Part shown: positions 42,650 to 55,520 of the stretch, in pieces
Numbering within the stretch: the stretch's first letter is position 1
Layout of the letters: each line of letters begins with the position of its first letter
Assembly (NCBI RefSeq): GCF_000143415.4
Contig: NW_003314284.1
Coordinates: forward strand, 972,984 to 1,036,983
Direction: 5' to 3'
From: Selaginella moellendorffii
Taxonomy: Eukaryota > Streptophyta > Lycopodiopsida > Selaginellales > Selaginellaceae
Length of the DNA stretch: 64,000 nucleotides
The notes under the pieces: generated by a model
The model's input: the letters and a program-made list of their open reading frames with translations, nothing else
Told to the model about the DNA's origin: nothing
Database searches by the model: none
Program-made: the position numbers and the translations under genes

Positions 42650-44794
42650 ATACCTAGTGTGTTAGCTTTCTGTTAGACATATATATAACTTAATGATATG
42701 AGTTCAGTGTTTAGGTTTTATAAAGGTGAACTAAAAAGTGATTGTTGGTTATTTAGTGACTAATGATTGCTTGTATACTTTGTCAAGGACTACTAAAAAT
42801 TTATTTAACTTGATAATGATTTTATAGTGATAAATTTGCTTTACAAGATGTGTTGTGGGGATTATGTCATTGGGATGATTTTTGTATGTTATCATATTGA
42901 TTCCATCTCTATCTGTATTATTTGGTTGCATTTAGTTTTTGGTGTTAAATTACATTGTGTCTAGGATGTGGTAATAATTTATTATTTGTAGCTTAGTATT
43001 ATTCCAAAATTAATTTAATAAGGTATCTTTAACCTTAGTTAGTTTAATTAGTAGAGAGCTTTAACTGGTGATTCTTTTTTAACTTTATTCAAGTATTAGT
43101 GGAGCATCCCTTTAATGAGAGATTTTATCCTCATTTATCCACCACTTTATTTTTCTCCCCTTAAGCTAACTAAATAAGGGAGTCCTCATTCATCTTATAA
43201 TTGAATTTATCAATGCTTCCATTGTATAAACTAATTATTCTATATGAACTAATTAATCATCCCAAAGAGCTAGATTATGCCTCAAGTTAGTTAGCCATAT
43301 CTGACTTATCCACTATCCCTACTATACATTTGGAACCCCTCCAAAGGAATGCATACTTTAGGTTTACACCCCAATCCCAGAAGTTAGTATTTAGAACAAT
43401 AATGAAAACTAACTAAATATGGAATGACACTAGATTGTGAATTTGGATACAGGAACAACACCATCATGTCCATAATAAACTTTACATTCCGTAAATATGC
43501 TTCACCAAAAAGTCTAAATACCTCCATAAATAGCTACTGAGACTAAATAGAACTAACACATATGTAATGATAATGAGAGTGTCTCAATATTTGTCAATGG
43601 TTTGACATTGAAAGCTCACCATGCCTTAGCCATCCTTTAAGGAATATAATCTCTCCAATTTAGAGACTTATTAGACCATTTATGGTTAACAAACATAGTA
43701 AGCTATCATTTAACAAATATTGAGGGACTAATCTCAATATCCTAAGGGTTCCCAACACTAGTAAATACAATCAAATGAATGAGTTTTTTTAACTAGGTCA
43801 AGTATGCTTCATTAATAAAATTTAAGAATGCCATTATTATGCTCTTTTGGCTAAGTGCATATGTAAAGATTAGTTTCTCAACTGGGTGGAAATTGATAAA
43901 GGGTCTAGCAATACTAACATCTTGCCATCATGGCAATAAAGATTATTTAAAAGGATTCATTGACAAATAACTTTTGTGCTTTTTAGATTCTAGAAATTTT
44001 TATTTAGTTGTAGCACATGTGTTTTTCACCCTTTACCCTATAGTGATATACCATAGGATAACCATGAAGAAGAACCTAAACTCTTTCCAATGATAGTATA
44101 GTGGAATTTATGTTTCAAGGCCTTGAGCCACTGAATGAAAGGACAAAGCCAAACTCTCGAACATACATCCAAAGAGTAAAGGAATTAAAGCATGGAATAA
44201 CTCTCAAGCATTCAACCCAAAGCACAAAGGGATAGGAGCATGGAGTGATATTAGAACAGTCCTAGAGCATTTAACATCCTAGTACACAAAATAGAGCTAA
44301 ATAGAGTTTAGTGCTATTTTTGAATACTGGTGGTTTGACATTATAGTGCACCTGAATTTAGAGTTGAACTCTAAGCCCATTGCACTACCAAACAAGGGTC
44401 CAGTACAATCCCACGAGTAATAGCTCCCCGTATCTAGCACCTGCATGCAAAATGGTGTTAAATGGTATCTAGCATATTGGTGGCTTAATGCGAGGAGAAA
44501 AGTATCCCACCGACTAGAGTAGTGTGGAGCTTAGACTTAAACCCAAGTTGGACGTAGAACAAAGAGCAACATAACCCAGTGGGAGCTAAACTAATGTCTC
44601 AGGTGGTTGGACATGCATTCAACCCACTATCGCTATTATACATTTAGAACCCCTTAGAGAGCCGCCGCCCCCCCTCCCCCTTCGAGCAATACATGCTTTA
44701 GGCTTTCACACAAGCTTGAAACCTACTAAAAATGAAATGTCTTTAGATTGTGATTTTGGACACGGGATGAACACCATTGTGTTCAAAACAATTA
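42650..44794. repeat. Fragments of family B and C LTR elements
   Basis: 42650-43000 matches 13790-14150 (family B interior, same strand). 43290-44030 matches the family B LTR in inverse orientation. About 44345-44790 matches the family C LTR in inverse orientation, including a poly-C run near 44670. All are strongly decayed; no genes seen. 43000-43290 is AT-rich with nothing identified. Confidence 0.6.
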
Positions 44795-46374
44795 AGGGCA
44801 TTTTTGGGGCTATGCAACTACTACCGAAAGTTTATCAAACATTATTTAACCCTTAATGGACCAAACGGGAAAAAGGAAGATGGTATGGATAGCGGAATGT
44901 GAAGCAGCATTTGTCCACCTCAAGGGGAAGTTGAGGAAGGCTCCCGTGTTGGCGTTACCAAACTTTGGTAAAGACTTTGAGGTAGAAACGGATGTTTCAG
45001 ACTTTGCCTTGGGCGCAATTTTGAAGCAAGACAACCATCCAGTAGTATTCTTCTCGAAAAAGTTGGACAAGGCTCAGCAAAAGTGGCCTGCCCACGAGAA
45101 GGAATTGTTTGCGGTGGTCAAGGCGCTCAAGGAGTGGCAACATTACCTTAAGAGACACTTCAAGGTTTACACAGACAATGTGGCAATGAAACACTTCTTG
45201 CCACAGCCCGACCTGAGAGGGAAACAGGGTCGGTGGGCCAATGCTTTGGTAGAGTTTGATTGCGAGATTCTGTACAAGCCTGGGAAGAGCAACATCGTGG
45301 CAGATGCACTAAGTCGAAAAGCGAGCTTGAAGTTGGCAATATCCAGGGCGACAGCAACCTTTTAGGATGATGTGCGGACAGTATATGAGAACAATAGTCT
45401 AACAGAAGAAGTGTTGTTGAGGAATTTGGAGGCACGGGAAGCTCACCAATGAGGTGAGCTGCCAATGGAAGAGAAAACGGGCTATGCAGAACGCAACAGA
45501 CTTATCTATTACAAGCAAACGAGGGTGTATGTTCCAGAAGGGGAACTAAGGAAAGTAACCTTAGAAGAGTGTTATGACGGACCTCTTGCGGGACACGGCG
45601 GAGTGCCCAAGACGATGGGCTTACTCAAGAGGAAGTACCACTGGCCAGATATGGCTAAGGACGTCCAAGACTATGTAAGGACATGTCCAACATGTCAGCA
45701 GATCAAAGCCGTAACTAAGGCTAGTGAGGGCTTGTTACAAAGCATCCCAATTCCAGATCGTCCGTGGAAATGTCTTACGATGGACTTCATCACGGGACTT
45801 CCCCCAAGTGAGGGGTTTGATGCGATACTCGTGGTGGTGCACCGATTTTCGAAGATGGCACATTTCATACCCACCACAACGGAAGTGGATGCGGAAGGTA
45901 TGGCGAAGTTGTTTTTCAAACAAGTGGTTCGAGTGCGGGGAAGGCTAGAGGAGATCATCTCGGATAGAGATAAGATCTTCACCAGCAGGTTCTGGAGAAC
46001 TCTCCTGGAACAGTATCGCACCAAGTTGAAATTCAGCACAGCCTATCACCCACAGACAGGTATTGGGTATTAAGTCAAGTTGGATGGCACTAACGCTTCT
46101 TGATAGATGGACAAACGGAAAGGGTGAATAGGCAGCTGGAGGATTATTTACGATGCTATGACTCCGGAGACCAGACTGATTGGGTAAGTCATTTGGGACT
46201 TGCGAAAATGTGTTATAACAACTCACCACATTCGAGTATTGGGGTGAGTCCATGGAAAGTCATCAATGGGCGAACTATTGAAGGTCCTGTGGAACTCGGC
46301 GTGGCCAAGTATCATGGAGAGTTGCCTGCAGTGGAGGCATTCACGGCGGAAAGACTCAACATTTGGAATCTAGT
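44795..46374 (+). pseudogene. Ty3/Gypsy RNase H-integrase, family A
   Basis: Starts at the RT/RNase H connection (FLGLCNYYRKFIK). RNase H: FEVETDVSDFALGAIL, VVFFSKKLDKAQQKWPAHEKELFA, HFKVYTDN, FDCEILYKPGKSN. Integrase: a zinc-binding region ending CPTCQQ, a first Asp in LTMDFITGLP, a second in IISDRDKIF, and the Glu in ERVNRQLEDY. Nonsense TAG at about 45363 and TGA near 45452 both sit where TGG is expected. A 47-bp insertion with exact intron features splits the catalytic core (46060-46106). The C-terminal integrase region is missing, as the LTR starts straight after. The 5' half is absent. Confidence 0.85.
46060..46106 (+). other. Intron-like 47-bp insertion inside the integrase core
   Basis: GT at the left, AG at the right, and CTAAC near 46090 as a branch-point candidate. 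Removing it restores a continuous integrase frame between the YHPQT and GQTERVN segments, in phase 1. The size matches host introns elsewhere in the window. The related integrase at 24500 has no insertion at this place. Confidence 0.75.
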
Positions 46375-47532
46375 TGTAAGGAACTAACTCCCCAAGGTGT
46401 CGTAGGCTAAAGCATCCCTGAAAACATGACCAAAATGACAAAGGGTTCATCAGATGGGACCGAGTCTGAGATCGAGTCCAAGACCGACTCTGAGACCGAG
46501 TTCGAGATAGAGTCCGGGATCGAGCCCGAGACCGAATCGGAGACCAAGTTCGAGACCAAGTTCGAGACAGAGTCCGAGATCCAAATCGGGTCCAAGACCA
46601 AGTTCGAGGTCGAGTCCGAAGTCAAGTCTGAGATCGGGTCTGAGATCGAGTCCGACACCGAGTCCGAGACTGAGACCGAGTCCGAAGTCGGGTCCAACAC
46701 CGAGTCCGAGATCAAGTTTGAGACCGAGTCCGAGTACTAATACAGGTCAAGGGGTGAAAGCCCAAAGCATGCATTTCCCAAGGGAAGGGGGGGGGGGGGG
46801 GGGGGGGTTCCAAAAGTATAGTAGGGATAGTGAGGTCCAGGAACTAGTCTTGAAGGAACTCTCCATTGGTGCTTCCAAACTAACTTGAGGTTGAGACTGG
46901 GGCCGAGGGGCCTTGGGTAGGAGTGAGCATGGACTTGGGTGGTGCTGGAGGGGCCACCCAAGGAAGTGCTCAAGAGCAGCTCCCACTCCTGAAAGGGAAA
47001 CCGATTGCGGTGCTCCCGGCTCATGTGGAGTGGTGCCCCACTTGAATACCTTGTGGCTCATTGGTCCTCGCCCTTCCTAGGGGCTTGGACCTTCCCTTCA
47101 GGATGGAAGTGGGGGGGTAGAGGTACCCGTACCAGACCGTTAGGCCATGGTGTTTCGCCCCGGTGTCCCGAAACAAGTGTTGCACCCAAGGCTTGGGATT
47201 AAGAGGGTCCCATGATCAAGTTTTGTTGTACCAAGGGATGTTAGGAACCTGGAGGCTTGGTGTGCTTGGCTGCGTATGCCTGCGGAGAGTGTAGCTGAAC
47301 CTTAAGTTCAATCTAACCCGGGGAGGGGGATTGGGAGGGATTTGGGAATCCGTGGATGGATGGCTAACACTCCGTTGCTCGTGCAATGAGTAGCTGAAAC
47401 CAAGTAGGACTAAGTAGGAGTTGGTACAATAGGCGGGAACCTTGGTGAGGGAACTTAGCAAAAGCCAAGGCAGTGTTGGTCAGATAGACAAGGTAAGTTG
47501 GCAAATTGGAAAGGAAAAATTTGTGGCTTACA
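46375..47532 (+). repeat. 3' LTR, family A (1158 bp)
   Basis: TGTAAG to CTTACA. Collinear with 3359-4507 (inverted). It contains the 12-bp-period array at 46440-46740, with an ORF that starts MTKMTKGSSDGTES, then a run of about 20 G (46788-46807), then the GTATAGTAGGGATAGT block. Confidence 0.87.
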
Positions 47533-47935
47533 TTGATCTTCTAGAGGGGATAGAATTGGCTCTTAAACACTTCACCAAGTTAGCCTATTTTTCTGCTCGT
47601 ATTCACTCTAGCCTTGGACTCTTTAATGGATATATCATCACCTAACACGTGAGTATAACCTTCTTTAGTCACACTAACATTTTCTGGCCAAACTAGATCC
47701 ATTGAGGTCCCCCCCCCCCCTACTATACTTTTAAAGCTCACCAAACCCCCTAGGTTCTGGGAGATGATTGCTTTAGTCTTTCACCCTCAAACTTAGACTT
47801 GGACTTGGACTCAGTCTTGGATTCAGAATAGGTCTTGGTCTCGGTCTCAAACTCAAACTCAAACTCAAACTCAAACTTGGACTCGGTCTCGGTCTTGGTG
47901 GAACATATATGTATATTACTCAATGTCCCTTAGAG
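47533..47935 (-). repeat. Family D LTR fragment
   Basis: Related to 5940-6330, including the CACTCTAGCCTTGGACT segment, a poly-C run near 47711 and a decayed GACTTGG/AACTCAAACTC array. No gene. Confidence 0.55.
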
Positions 47936-50480
47936 ACTAGTATAAAAGCAAATTGCTCATAGTACAATGCTTTAGCAATTTTCCAATGAATGGTGGATGA
48001 GGTTCTTTGTGATATACTAGAGGTGACTACTTACTTATTCAATAATGTCTTAATCCATTTAGAGGGGACACAGAAAGAGCACATTCATGATGTTTGAAAA
48101 GTGTTAAATTGATTGCGAGAAATTGATTTAAAGTTGAAGTGATTGAAATGCATAATTAGATCCAAAGATATGATTTATCTTAGATACTATATTTCTCATA
48201 AGGGTTTATAAATTATTCTTGACAAACTTATGGCCATTCAAAAGTTCTCTATTCCAAAGTGTTTGAATGATATGTAGCACATCCCAAGTAGGTGCAATAT
48301 CTCAATTATTTTATTAATCATCTTTTTAATTGCACCATACCATTGTGAACGTTGCTGAAGTTGTCAATGTTATCTTTCATCTAATCCAAGGACTATGAAC
48401 ATGCATTTATAGATCTTAAAAAGTTATTGATGACTCCTCCAATTTTAGCATATTTTAATTAAACTTGATATTTCATTTTGCATATGAATGCTTTGGATAT
48501 CAGTCTTGGGGGTGTTTTAATGCAAAAAAGTATGAGTGTGCCTAATCAACATCATCCCATTGCGTACATAAACTATACATTACAACTAGTAGAGGTATAT
48601 TACTCCATAATAAAGAAAGAATGTTTAGTGGTAGTTTAAAGTTTCGACAAGCTTGAGTTCTCAGATGTTACTAGAAGGTAATCATGTTGTAGTTACTTTG
48701 TTATTGAAGTGGAAAAACTTGATTAATTGTATGGCTTGATAAGCTCTAAAGTTTCAAATATATAATTTAAAGGTTTTTCATTACCCAGGGAATTATATAG
48801 TTGATACTAACACCCTTTTTCAAGTTCTTTTCCCTTCTTTACTCTCTTCTCATGTTCCTAATAAACCTATTATTTTAGCATTTATGAATTTTCTGGATGA
48901 GGATTTTATACTGTTAATGGTTAATATACTTGATGTTCAGTGTCCATGAGGTGCAAAGAAAGATTTACCTTCTTTTGACAAGGTTAGTGTGGCTTAAAAG
49001 GTTGAGTCGTGGATCTAAAGGCTTTTTAAAGGGTTTAAAAATCCTGCATCACTTATAAATGACTTATTATTTCAGCATTTACATTCTTAATATTGTCTTA
49101 AGGATGACCTTCTTTATTTTGTTTAGACTGATCTTAATGGTCATTTATAGCTGGTGGTTCTTTTAATATTTATTCCATGTTTTTTCTATACTTACTATAA
49201 CTCTCCTATTCTATGTGGGCATATAGGATATCAGTGTGTGACTGAAAAATTACATAATTCTTTCTATTGATTGAATATACAATGTGATATTATTCAATAT
49301 ATGCATAGTTGTCTTTGGTGCCAAGGCTATATTACTCCCCTGGTGTTACGAAGGGACAGTTGGAGTCAATTATAATTTCCTGTCCATTTGAGTTGGTGGC
49401 ATTTGATCTAATAAAGCTTTTTCCACAATTGATTATTAGTAATGAATATGTCATTATTTTCTTTGACTACTTGATTCACTAAATGGAAGTCAGTGCTCTT
49501 ACTAGTGCATCAATAACTATTATTGGGTACTTCCTCCTCAATTGAGTGGTGTTCTAATATTCATGTCTAGAGTGAATTCTCTCAAATAATGGTCTTACAT
49601 TTATTAATGAGGCATTTCATGTTTTAATATCTCAACTAGGGATACATCACACTTTACAAATGCTTATCAGTTTGGTAGAACAACTCATTCTGAGATGATT
49701 GCGAAGTATGTGAAGTTTAACATTTAGATTAAGATGATTATTTGCCCTCTCTTTGGTACACATATATTATAGTGATATAAAGTTCTATTAATGTTTCACT
49801 ATATAAAATTTTATATGGTAATGATCCAATATTACTAATGGAGTTGAGTTCACCTTCGCGATTGCTATAAACTGTCGATACTAAGTCTTGGGATCAATAT
49901 TTAATGAGCATTTTTTTAGTTGTCTGAGTAGAGTCTATCAAACATTTAGGCAGCATACAAGTGGGACAACAACAACACTACAACTCCCATCATCGTCCAT
50001 CTATAGAGTATAAAGTAGATGATTTGGTGTTAGTCTATTTTCCCAATCTTACAATATATAGTCTGTCTAAAAAACTCTTTTTTCAATGAAGGGACCATAT
50101 TAGGTGTTATAGCAAGTTGGATTTCAAGTTTATAAAGTTCAACATCACATTCAATAGGCCGATCCTCTATAAATTATGCATATACAACAACTAAAATGTT
50201 TCATATAAAGGGATCAAAAATAATTAATACAAATCCATTGATGCCTCCTCTTAATATTCTTTTAGATCCCGGCCCAAACTAGAGAACTTAATTGCCTCCT
50301 ATCCTTCCGAGAAGAGGGGATAAGTTCCAAGTGTACATTTACAATGGTATATATTAATATTAAAAGTTATATATAATATTACTATAGTGGATTTTGATAA
50401 TTGTCAGATTGATTTCAATCCGAATTTATATATAAAATATGGTTTTTGGACTAATAAAAATCCACTTCCATATTTATTCT
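47936..50480 (+). pseudogene. Heavily decayed Ty3/Gypsy pol, family E
   Basis: Recognisable through many stops: an RNase H-like stretch near 48400-48800 (FIDLKKLLMTPPILAYF, LGGVLMQ, HYPGNYIVDTN), an integrase catalytic stretch near 49380-49700 (NNGLTFINEAF), and an integrase C-terminal stretch near 49970-50090 (HHRPSIEYKVDDLVLVYFPNLT). 50325-50425 is an LTR segment matching 28240-28338 inverted. AT-rich and dead, older than the family A copies. Confidence 0.7.
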
Positions 50481-50689
50481 ATGCACTTCCCTTACCATAA
50501 ATCATGCATTGGAGTGAGCTTTATATATGCCTCCACCCATATTAGACTTTGATAATCTTATGAGATATGGGATTAGGTTACCAAGTAGTGCAATTTACAG
50601 AAAATGTCTCACTAAATCAATATTCCCAGCTTCCATAGAAGCATTGCCATCCTCCCATATATCCACTAGTGACAATGAACACTTCCTTA

Positions 50690-51469
<780 letters not shown>

Positions 51470-51470
<1 letters not shown>

Positions 51471-51789
51471 AAGCCAACTTTTAGGAGAAAAAGAACTGCT
51501 TCTTCTCCTAAGAATGAGAGGATGTTCTTATTGTTGTTGAATCTCTTGTGGCGCTTCCATGATTGACTGTACTCAATCTTGAGAACAATTCCACCTGCAT
51601 AAGCGATAGCAATAAACATAGGATCCATTTTCTTCCAAGTTACCTTTGGAATGTCAAAGCTCGTGCAAGAGAAACGTAGCTTCACGGTCCATAGTTGTAG
51701 AAAATTACAAAAACGTAACTATTTCGCCTCCGACTTTTTAAGATAAAAAACAGAGAAATTGTGATTTCATAACAGTTTAAGTTTCATCC

Positions 51790-51790
<1 letters not shown>
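51470..51790. other. Spacer between the two reductase pseudogenes
   Basis: No gene or motif recognised; a 72-codon minus-strand ORF (51467-51685) looks incidental. Confidence 0.4.
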
Positions 51791-52590
<800 letters not shown>

Positions 52591-52871
52591 GCTAGTATGG
52601 TAGTTCTTACATGTGATTGAGCGAGAAATCGCCCAGCTGAAAGGGCCTGAGCAGTTCCTGGCATTCATGCCGAGAATCTATACGACTCTAGGGTCATTTT
52701 AAAGGAAAGCACGTATAATGGATTCGCTAGAAATCTCGATGGCGACGCAGTCATAGATAAAACCTTGGAGGGATGAACTTTACCATGAATGCCTTTTAGT
52801 TAACTTTTCTACTTTGGATATAACATATTTTAGGGATCCAGGATCATCCAGAGGTACGTCGTCGCGGCGCC

Positions 52872-55502
52872 ATGAGCTGCCTAGGGCTGGATCTTGGCAA
52901 CGAGCACAGCCGCATTGCGATCGCGCGGCAGGGCGGCGTCGATGTCTTTCTCGACGAGGAATCCAGCCGCGAGACGCCCTCTGTCATCTCCTTCACGCAG
53001 CGCGATCGCTGCATTGGCGCATCCGGCGCGGCGTCGGCGCTGGGGAATCTCAAGAACACGGTGTGGCAGATCAAGAGGATTATCGGCAGGAAATTTCGGG
53101 ATCCGGAGCTCCAGAGCGACCTCAAGCTCATGCCGTGCCTTGTCACCGAGGGAAGAGGGGGATGGCCGGCGATCCACGTCTCCTATCTCGGCGAGCACAG
53201 GATCTTCGGGGCCACGGAGCTGCTTGGGATGGTTCTAGCGCACTTGAAGTCGATCGCAGCCAAGAACATGATGGGAGTAGCTCCAGGGGAGTGCGTGATA
53301 GGAACTCCAGCTTTCATGGACGACGTCCAGAGGCGAGCTTACGTCGATGCTGCTGCGATTGCGGGTCTCCGGCCTCTCAAGCTCATCCACGAGACGACTG
53401 CCGCCGCGATATCTTATGGCCTCTATCGGACGGATCTTCTTCACGAGACTCGGGAAATCTTCGTGGCTTTTGTGGACGTCGGGCATGCGCACACCCAGGT
53501 GGCGATCGTGGCCCTCCGGAGAGGTGTGCTGCGAGTTCTATCCTACGCGTTTGATCGGTGTCTCGGGGGCCGGGACTTTGACGAGGTGCTGTTCAGCCAC
53601 TTTGCTGCGAAGTTCTCCGCCACCTACAGGATCGACGTCCTGTCCAACTCGCGGGCTTGCCAGAGATTGAGAAGAGCGTGCGAGAAGCTGAAGAAGATCC
53701 TCAGTGCCAATGCCGAGGCTCCCATCAGCATCGAGTGTCTCATGGACGAGAAGGACGTCAAAGGCTTTATTACGAGAGAGGAGTTTGAGAAGCTGTGTGC
53801 CCCGCTGCTACAGAGGATCAGGCATGCTTGTGAAAGAGCTTTAACGGATTCGGAACTGGCTGTGGACGATATCTCCGCTGTGGAAGTGATCGGTTCTGGT
53901 TCCAGAGTTCCTGCGATCGCTAGAGTTCTCGCTGCCGCTTTTAGGAGGGAGCCTAGCAGGACTTTAAATGCGAGCGAAAGCATTGCTCGCGGCTGTGCTC
54001 TCCAAGGTGCGATGTTCAGTCCAACTTTTCGAGTTAAGAAGCTCGAGGTAAAGCATTCCTTCGATTTTTTAGTTGTGTTGATATGTTTCGCTGCTACAGG
54101 TCCATGACTATTTCCTGTTCCCTGTAGCGTTCTCGTGGGCTGGACCCGCAGCGTTTGAGTATGGTCTTGACGATCCCACGACTCCTTCAGCATCCATCGT
54201 TCCACAGATTCTTCCAAACAGCATTGTTTTTCGGCGAGGGGTGTCGTTTTCTACGTCCAAACAGCTCACTTTCTGGGTAACTAATCCGATATTCGAGATT
54301 CGAGCGTTATATGGAGATCTGACTGAACTTTCGGCAAGCGCTTCGAACCCTTTTGCAACATTTACTGTAAGAACTGATCCTTCGGAATGGTTTTTTATTG
54401 CGATCCGTTTCAGGTGGGACCTTTGAGTTGCAGGAAACCAGAATCTTCGCGTCTGAGGCTTTCAATTCACCTGAATCAGCATGGAATACTCATGTTGTCA
54501 TCAGCCACTGTAAGTATAGCAAAAAAGTCTCGTCTTTTTTGTTTTTCGACATTCATCTGGTCATGGGATTTGTAGCTTATGGAAGATGAAGAACTGGAAT
54601 CAGGCATGCAGCAGGTATTCGAGAGCGTTTTAAGAATCTCTAGGAAACGTCTCTCTGTCGTTTCCAGGGACAAAGTAGGATGAGGAGATTGAGACACACC
54701 GATGTGCCAATCGTGGAAATGACAACGAAGGAGCTGTCCTCATTGGAGCTGCAAAATGCCATCGAGAAAGAGTTTGAGATGGAATTCCAGGATCGAGTGT
54801 CCGAAGAAACGAAAGAGGCGAAGAATGCATTGGAAGCTCTAGTGTACGACATGCGAAACAAGGTATTTGCAATGACTGCTTGTGGGATTCTTACCGATTG
54901 ATGCATGCAGTTTTATGGAAAATTACAAGAATATGCAAGTGAAACGGAGAAGAAAGATTTACTGAAGAAACTCCAAGATACTGAAACATGGTTGTACGAA
55001 GGAGGAGACAATGAGACTAAAACTGTCTATGCTGCAAAGCTAGCGGACCTTAAAATGGTAAAATTGCGACAATTGCCTTCACTGCTTACTTGTAAATGCA
55101 GCTCGTGAAGTCACTCGAAGAACGGCTGGCCGAGGAGCATGCTCGTGATGCTGCAATGTCAGACATGCAAAGGCACATCGAGAATGTGCGAAATGCTGCT
55201 ATTGCCAGGGGTGCTCATCTTGATCAGTTTCGTATTGAAAGGGCAAGTGATTGTTTTGTTAGTCTCAACATTTTTATTTGTTTTTCTCTTCTAGGTCTTT
55301 TCGGAATGCGATCAAGCGGAGTTATGGCTTAGGGAAGCGAAACACAGCCAGGCGATCCTGCCAAAATATGCGAAGCCGGCTGTATGGGCCTCTGACATTA
55401 AGCACAAAGCAGAACTTTTGGACAGGTGCCTTTAAAATTGTTTTGCATCTTCACTACCGGGTTTGTAATCTGTACAGATACTGTAAGTCGCTTATTGGAT
55501 GA
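52872..55502 (+). CDS. Hsp110/Hsp70-like chaperone, nine exons
   Basis: Exons 52872-54047, 54100-54366, 54414-54509, 54576-54614, 54668-54862, 54911-55057, 55102-55242, 55295-55425 and 55478-55502; 738 residues. Introns are 44-66 nt; intron 7 starts with GC (GCAAGT) and the rest with GT. The ATPase domain occupies about residues 1-390: GLDLGNEHSRIAIARQGG, then SSRETPSVISF, IGTPAFMDDVQRRAYVDAA, HETTAAAISYGLY and the VEVIGSGSRVPAI segment. The second-segment spacing and C-terminal helical part fit the Hsp110/Sse1 branch, which acts as nucleotide exchange factor and holdase for cytosolic Hsp70. About 100 residues shorter than typical plant members, mainly in the beta-domain linker and tail. The ATG at 52872 gives the expected N-terminus. 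Confidence 0.85.
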
Positions 55503-55520
55503 ATCATCCGATCGACAACT

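Noticed and set aside
52814-53554. 246-codon ORF overlapping the Hsp110-like first exon
   Set aside because: Arg/Gly/Ser-rich shadow frame of the GC-rich exon; the Hsp70-type frame is unambiguous.
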